The translations under genes and the position numbers were made by a program. The notes beneath the pieces were generated by a model that was given only the letters and a program-made list of their open reading frames with translations, was not told the origin of the DNA and made no database searches. DNA of 16,435 nt from an uncultured Johnsonella sp. (GTDB taxonomy: Bacteria > Bacillota > Clostridia > Lachnospirales > Lachnospiraceae): contig CAJPUK010000038.1 in NCBI GenBank assembly GCA_905373785.1, forward strand, positions 1 to 16,435, given 5' to 3'. Numbering within the stretch: position 1 is the stretch's first letter; each line of letters starts with the position of its first letter. Shown piece by piece: positions 14,342 to 16,435 of this stretch.

Positions 14342-15880
14342 ATGATTACAGGAACAATTAAAAATAAGATTGATAAGATATGGCTTGATATTGCAGCAGG
14401 AGGAGTTACAAATCCACTAACAGTTATAGAACAATTAACATATTTGATGTTTATACGCTCTCTTGATGAAAAAGAGATTGAGACGGAAGAGTTTGAAAAT
14501 TTGATGGGAAAAGAGATGGATAAAATATTCCCACAAACTCTAAACGGTCAGTCAATGCGTTGGAGTAAGTTTAAAGACAGAGATCCTGTAGAAATTTTTA
14601 ATATAATATCCCAAAGAGTATTTCCGGCGATAAAGAAGATGAAAAATTCTCATTTGCCTGATTTCAATGAACAAGGTGAGCTTATTGAAATTGAAGGAGA
14701 AGAAACTTGGGACGATGGCAAAACCGCTTTTTCAAAGTATATGGAAGATGCCATGTTTTTGATACCTACTCCATTGGTATTGCAAAAAATAATTACAGGT
14801 CTTGAGGATTTGTATCAGCATGATATAGCTGACAGGGATATGCAAGGAGATGTGTATGAATATATGCTTGGGAAACTTTCATCTGCCGGTTTGGCAGGAA
14901 TGTTTCGTACGCCCAGACATATTATCAGAATGATGGTCGAGATTATTAAACCGACACCTGATGACAGTATATGCGATCCTGCCTGCGGTACAGCCGGTTT
15001 TTTGGTAGGTGCTGCCGAGTATATAAGGAAAGAATATGAAGACAGTATGAGCAGTGAGCAGTGGGAGCATTTTGCAAGTACTATGTTTACAGGGTTTGAT
15101 ACAGATAAGACTATGTTGCGTATATCTACCATGAACCTGATGTTGCACTCAATTGATAAACCGGAAGTTGATTATATGGACAGTGCATCAAAGCAAAACA
15201 ATATCAGTTCAAAGTATAGCGTATGCCTTGCAAATCCGCCATTTAAGGGAACTATAGATGCTGAGAGTATCAATGATAACTTAAAAGCCGTTACCAATAC
15301 GAAGAAGACAGAGCTTTTATTTCTTGCTCTTTTTCTTAGGATGCTGCAAAAAGGCGGACGCTGTGCCTGCATAGTTCCTGACGGTGTGCTTTTTGGCAGC
15401 AGTAAGGCACATAAGTCAATAAGAAAAGAACTAGTTGAAGCTCACTGGTTAAGAGCGGTTATTTCTATGCCTTCAGGGGTATTTAAGCCTTATGCAGGTG
15501 TATCTACTGCGGTTTTGGTATTTACCAAGACTGACGCAGGCGGTACTGATAAGGTGTGGTTTTATGATATGAAGGCTGACGGTTTCAGTCTTGATGATAA
15601 AAGGTCGGAAGTTTCGGAGAATGACATACCGGATATTATAGAAAGATTTAATAATATGGACGGTGAGGAAGGCAGGGAAAGAACAGAGCAAAGTTTCTTA
15701 GTTCCAAAGCAGGAAATAGTTGATAATGAGTATGATTTGTCAATTAATAAGTATAAAAAGACGGAATATGTGCCGGTTGAGTATCCGCCTACTGCTGAGA
15801 TTTTGGAGAAGCTTTTTGCACTTGAGGAAGAGATTAAGGGAAATATGGATGAACTTAAGAAGATGCTTGAGGAAAATTAA
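14342..15880 (+). CDS. hsdM: Type I restriction-modification system methyltransferase subunit HsdM
   Basis: The 512-residue protein is the N6-adenine methyltransferase subunit, which works as an HsdM2HsdS complex. Helical N-terminal domain: ITGTIKNKIDKIWLDIA and QLTYLMFIRSLDEKE. The linking signature GDVYEYMLGKLSSAGLAGMF and FRTPRHIIRMMV precede the SAM-binding motif DPACGTAGFL (from D212) and the catalytic NPPF (N298-F301). The C-terminus is charged and probably coiled. An in-frame GTG at 14297 has no ribosome binding site; ATG 14342 has GGGAGG at 14329-14334 and the expected family start, so it is chosen. HsdS begins 21 bp after the stop; HsdR is not in view. The promoter is probably the family 2 element at 14123-14248. 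Confidence 0.95.
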   Translation: MITGTIKNKIDKIWLDIAAGGVTNPLTVIEQLTYLMFIRSLDEKEIETEEFENLMGKEMDKIFPQTLNGQSMRWSKFKDRDPVEIFNIISQRVFPAIKKMKNSHLPDFNEQGELIEIEGEETWDDGKTAFSKYMEDAMFLIPTPLVLQKIITGLEDLYQHDIADRDMQGDVYEYMLGKLSSAGLAGMFRTPRHIIRMMVEIIKPTPDDSICDPACGTAGFLVGAAEYIRKEYEDSMSSEQWEHFASTMFTGFDTDKTMLRISTMNLMLHSIDKPEVDYMDSASKQNNISSKYSVCLANPPFKGTIDAESINDNLKAVTNTKKTELLFLALFLRMLQKGGRCACIVPDGVLFGSSKAHKSIRKELVEAHWLRAVISMPSGVFKPYAGVSTAVLVFTKTDAGGTDKVWFYDMKADGFSLDDKRSEVSENDIPDIIERFNNMDGEEGRERTEQSFLVPKQEIVDNEYDLSINKYKKTEYVPVEYPPTAEILEKLFALEEEIKGNMDELKKMLEEN

Positions 15881-15901
15881 AAGAGTTGGAGAAAATTTGA
15901 T

Positions 15902-16435
15902 ATGCAAATTAAGCTAGGAGATTTTTTAAGGGAAATTTGTATTAAAACAGTAGTTAATAATGAATATCCGGTACTTACATCATCGAAGAATGGAATTTAT
16001 TTGCAAAGTGAGTATTTTAATAAGCAAGTAGCAAGTAAAGACAACACCGGATATAAAATCATCAAAAAAGGGCAATTTACATATAGAGCTATGAGTGATA
16101 CAGGAGAATTTTATCCTAATATGCTTAAGTGCGTAGATGTAGGAATTGTAAGTCCTGCATATCCGGTGTTTGAAATTACTAACAGGGATATTATTTATCC
16201 CCAGTATTTACAATATTTTTTTAGATCAAACACCTTTAGATATAATATATCAGGATTAGAACAGGGAAGCACTAGGACAAGTATAAAATTTAATAAAATG
16301 AAAAATATAAAAATTAAGTTACCACCATTATTAGAGCAAAAAAAAGTTATTATGATTTTAGACAGAGTTGGTAGTTTAATTTTTAAAAGACAGGAGCAGT
16401 TAAAGTATTTTGACGAACTTACAAAATCCCTATTT
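15902..16435 (+). CDS. hsdS: Type I restriction-modification specificity subunit HsdS, N-terminal part (partial)
   Basis: The reading frame is open from ATG 15902 to the window end (178 codons, no stop), 21 bp after hsdM, with GGAG about 10 nt upstream. It starts MQIKLGDFLREICIKTVVNN and contains one target recognition domain with typical signatures: YPVLTSSKNGIYLQSEYF, YKIIKKGQFTYRAM, GIVSPAYPVFEI, YPQYLQYFFRS and GSTRTSIKF. These are followed by the conserved region NIKIKLPPLLEQKKVIMILD and a helical spacer with QEQLKYFDELTKSLF. This is the layout of the first half of HsdS, which sets the DNA sequence recognised by HsdM. A second recognition domain would lie beyond the window, so neither full length nor specificity can be judged. 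Confidence 0.9.
   Translation, partial: MQIKLGDFLREICIKTVVNNEYPVLTSSKNGIYLQSEYFNKQVASKDNTGYKIIKKGQFTYRAMSDTGEFYPNMLKCVDVGIVSPAYPVFEITNRDIIYPQYLQYFFRSNTFRYNISGLEQGSTRTSIKFNKMKNIKIKLPPLLEQKKVIMILDRVGSLIFKRQEQLKYFDELTKSLF

Noticed and set aside
1..16435. CRISPR array, tRNA or rRNA genes, phage or transposase genes
   Set aside because: No regularly spaced direct repeats, cloverleaf with CCA-type acceptor, or recombinase/transposase motifs were seen in either strand.

Overview
The window looks like chromosomal DNA of a low-GC, Gram-positive anaerobe of the Lachnospiraceae type. The genus is not certain; an oral genus such as Lachnoanaerobaculum or Oribacterium is a guess. Supporting signs are the AT-rich sequence, strong AGGAGG-type ribosome binding sites, two TTG starts, a secreted protein with the W-rich choline/cell-wall-binding repeat, and lipoprotein and SH3b surface proteins. 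No tRNA, rRNA, CRISPR array, transposase or phage gene was seen.

Layout. (1) 1-230, minus: 5' end of a secreted cell-wall-binding-repeat protein. (2) 231-718: divergent spacer with nested inverted repeats (313-489). (3) 719-2942, plus: CDF metal-efflux protein and M18 aminopeptidase, probably one operon, ending in a shared bidirectional terminator. (4) 3271-5232, minus: DUF4145/HEPN-like-TM-SH3b protein, preceded by a polar amino-acid-binding lipoprotein. (5) 5589-8053, plus: a tightly coupled three-gene operon: GT2 glycosyltransferase with GtrA-like tail, phosphodiester glycosidase, and a small four-helix membrane protein. (6) 8263-13797, minus: sirtuin, YbaK-type deacylase, YaaA-like peroxide-stress protein and an MgtA-type Mg2+ P-type ATPase, each separated by a repeat-bearing spacer. 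(7) 14342-16435, plus: type I modification subunit HsdM and the start of HsdS, running off the end.

Two dispersed non-coding repeat families stand out. Family 1 is a 133-bp element with about 23-bp terminal inverted repeats and no ORF. It occurs three times (3061, 9142, 11062), always between genes, and looks like a MITE. Family 2 is about 128 bp and also occurs three times. Every copy lies directly upstream of a gene and points at it (ybaK, mgtA, hsdM). Each copy has an extended -10 (TGTTATAAT), a 5'-terminal hairpin starting at the predicted transcription start, and a conserved CUCCUUUGUUA. The CUCCUUU part could pair with the gene's own Shine-Dalgarno sequence, seven pairs for mgtA and ybaK. 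This is the best candidate for an undescribed system here: a shared promoter plus cis-regulatory leader joining a Mg2+ importer, a tRNA-editing-like protein and a restriction-modification operon.

All functional calls come from reading motifs by eye. No database search or folding program was run.
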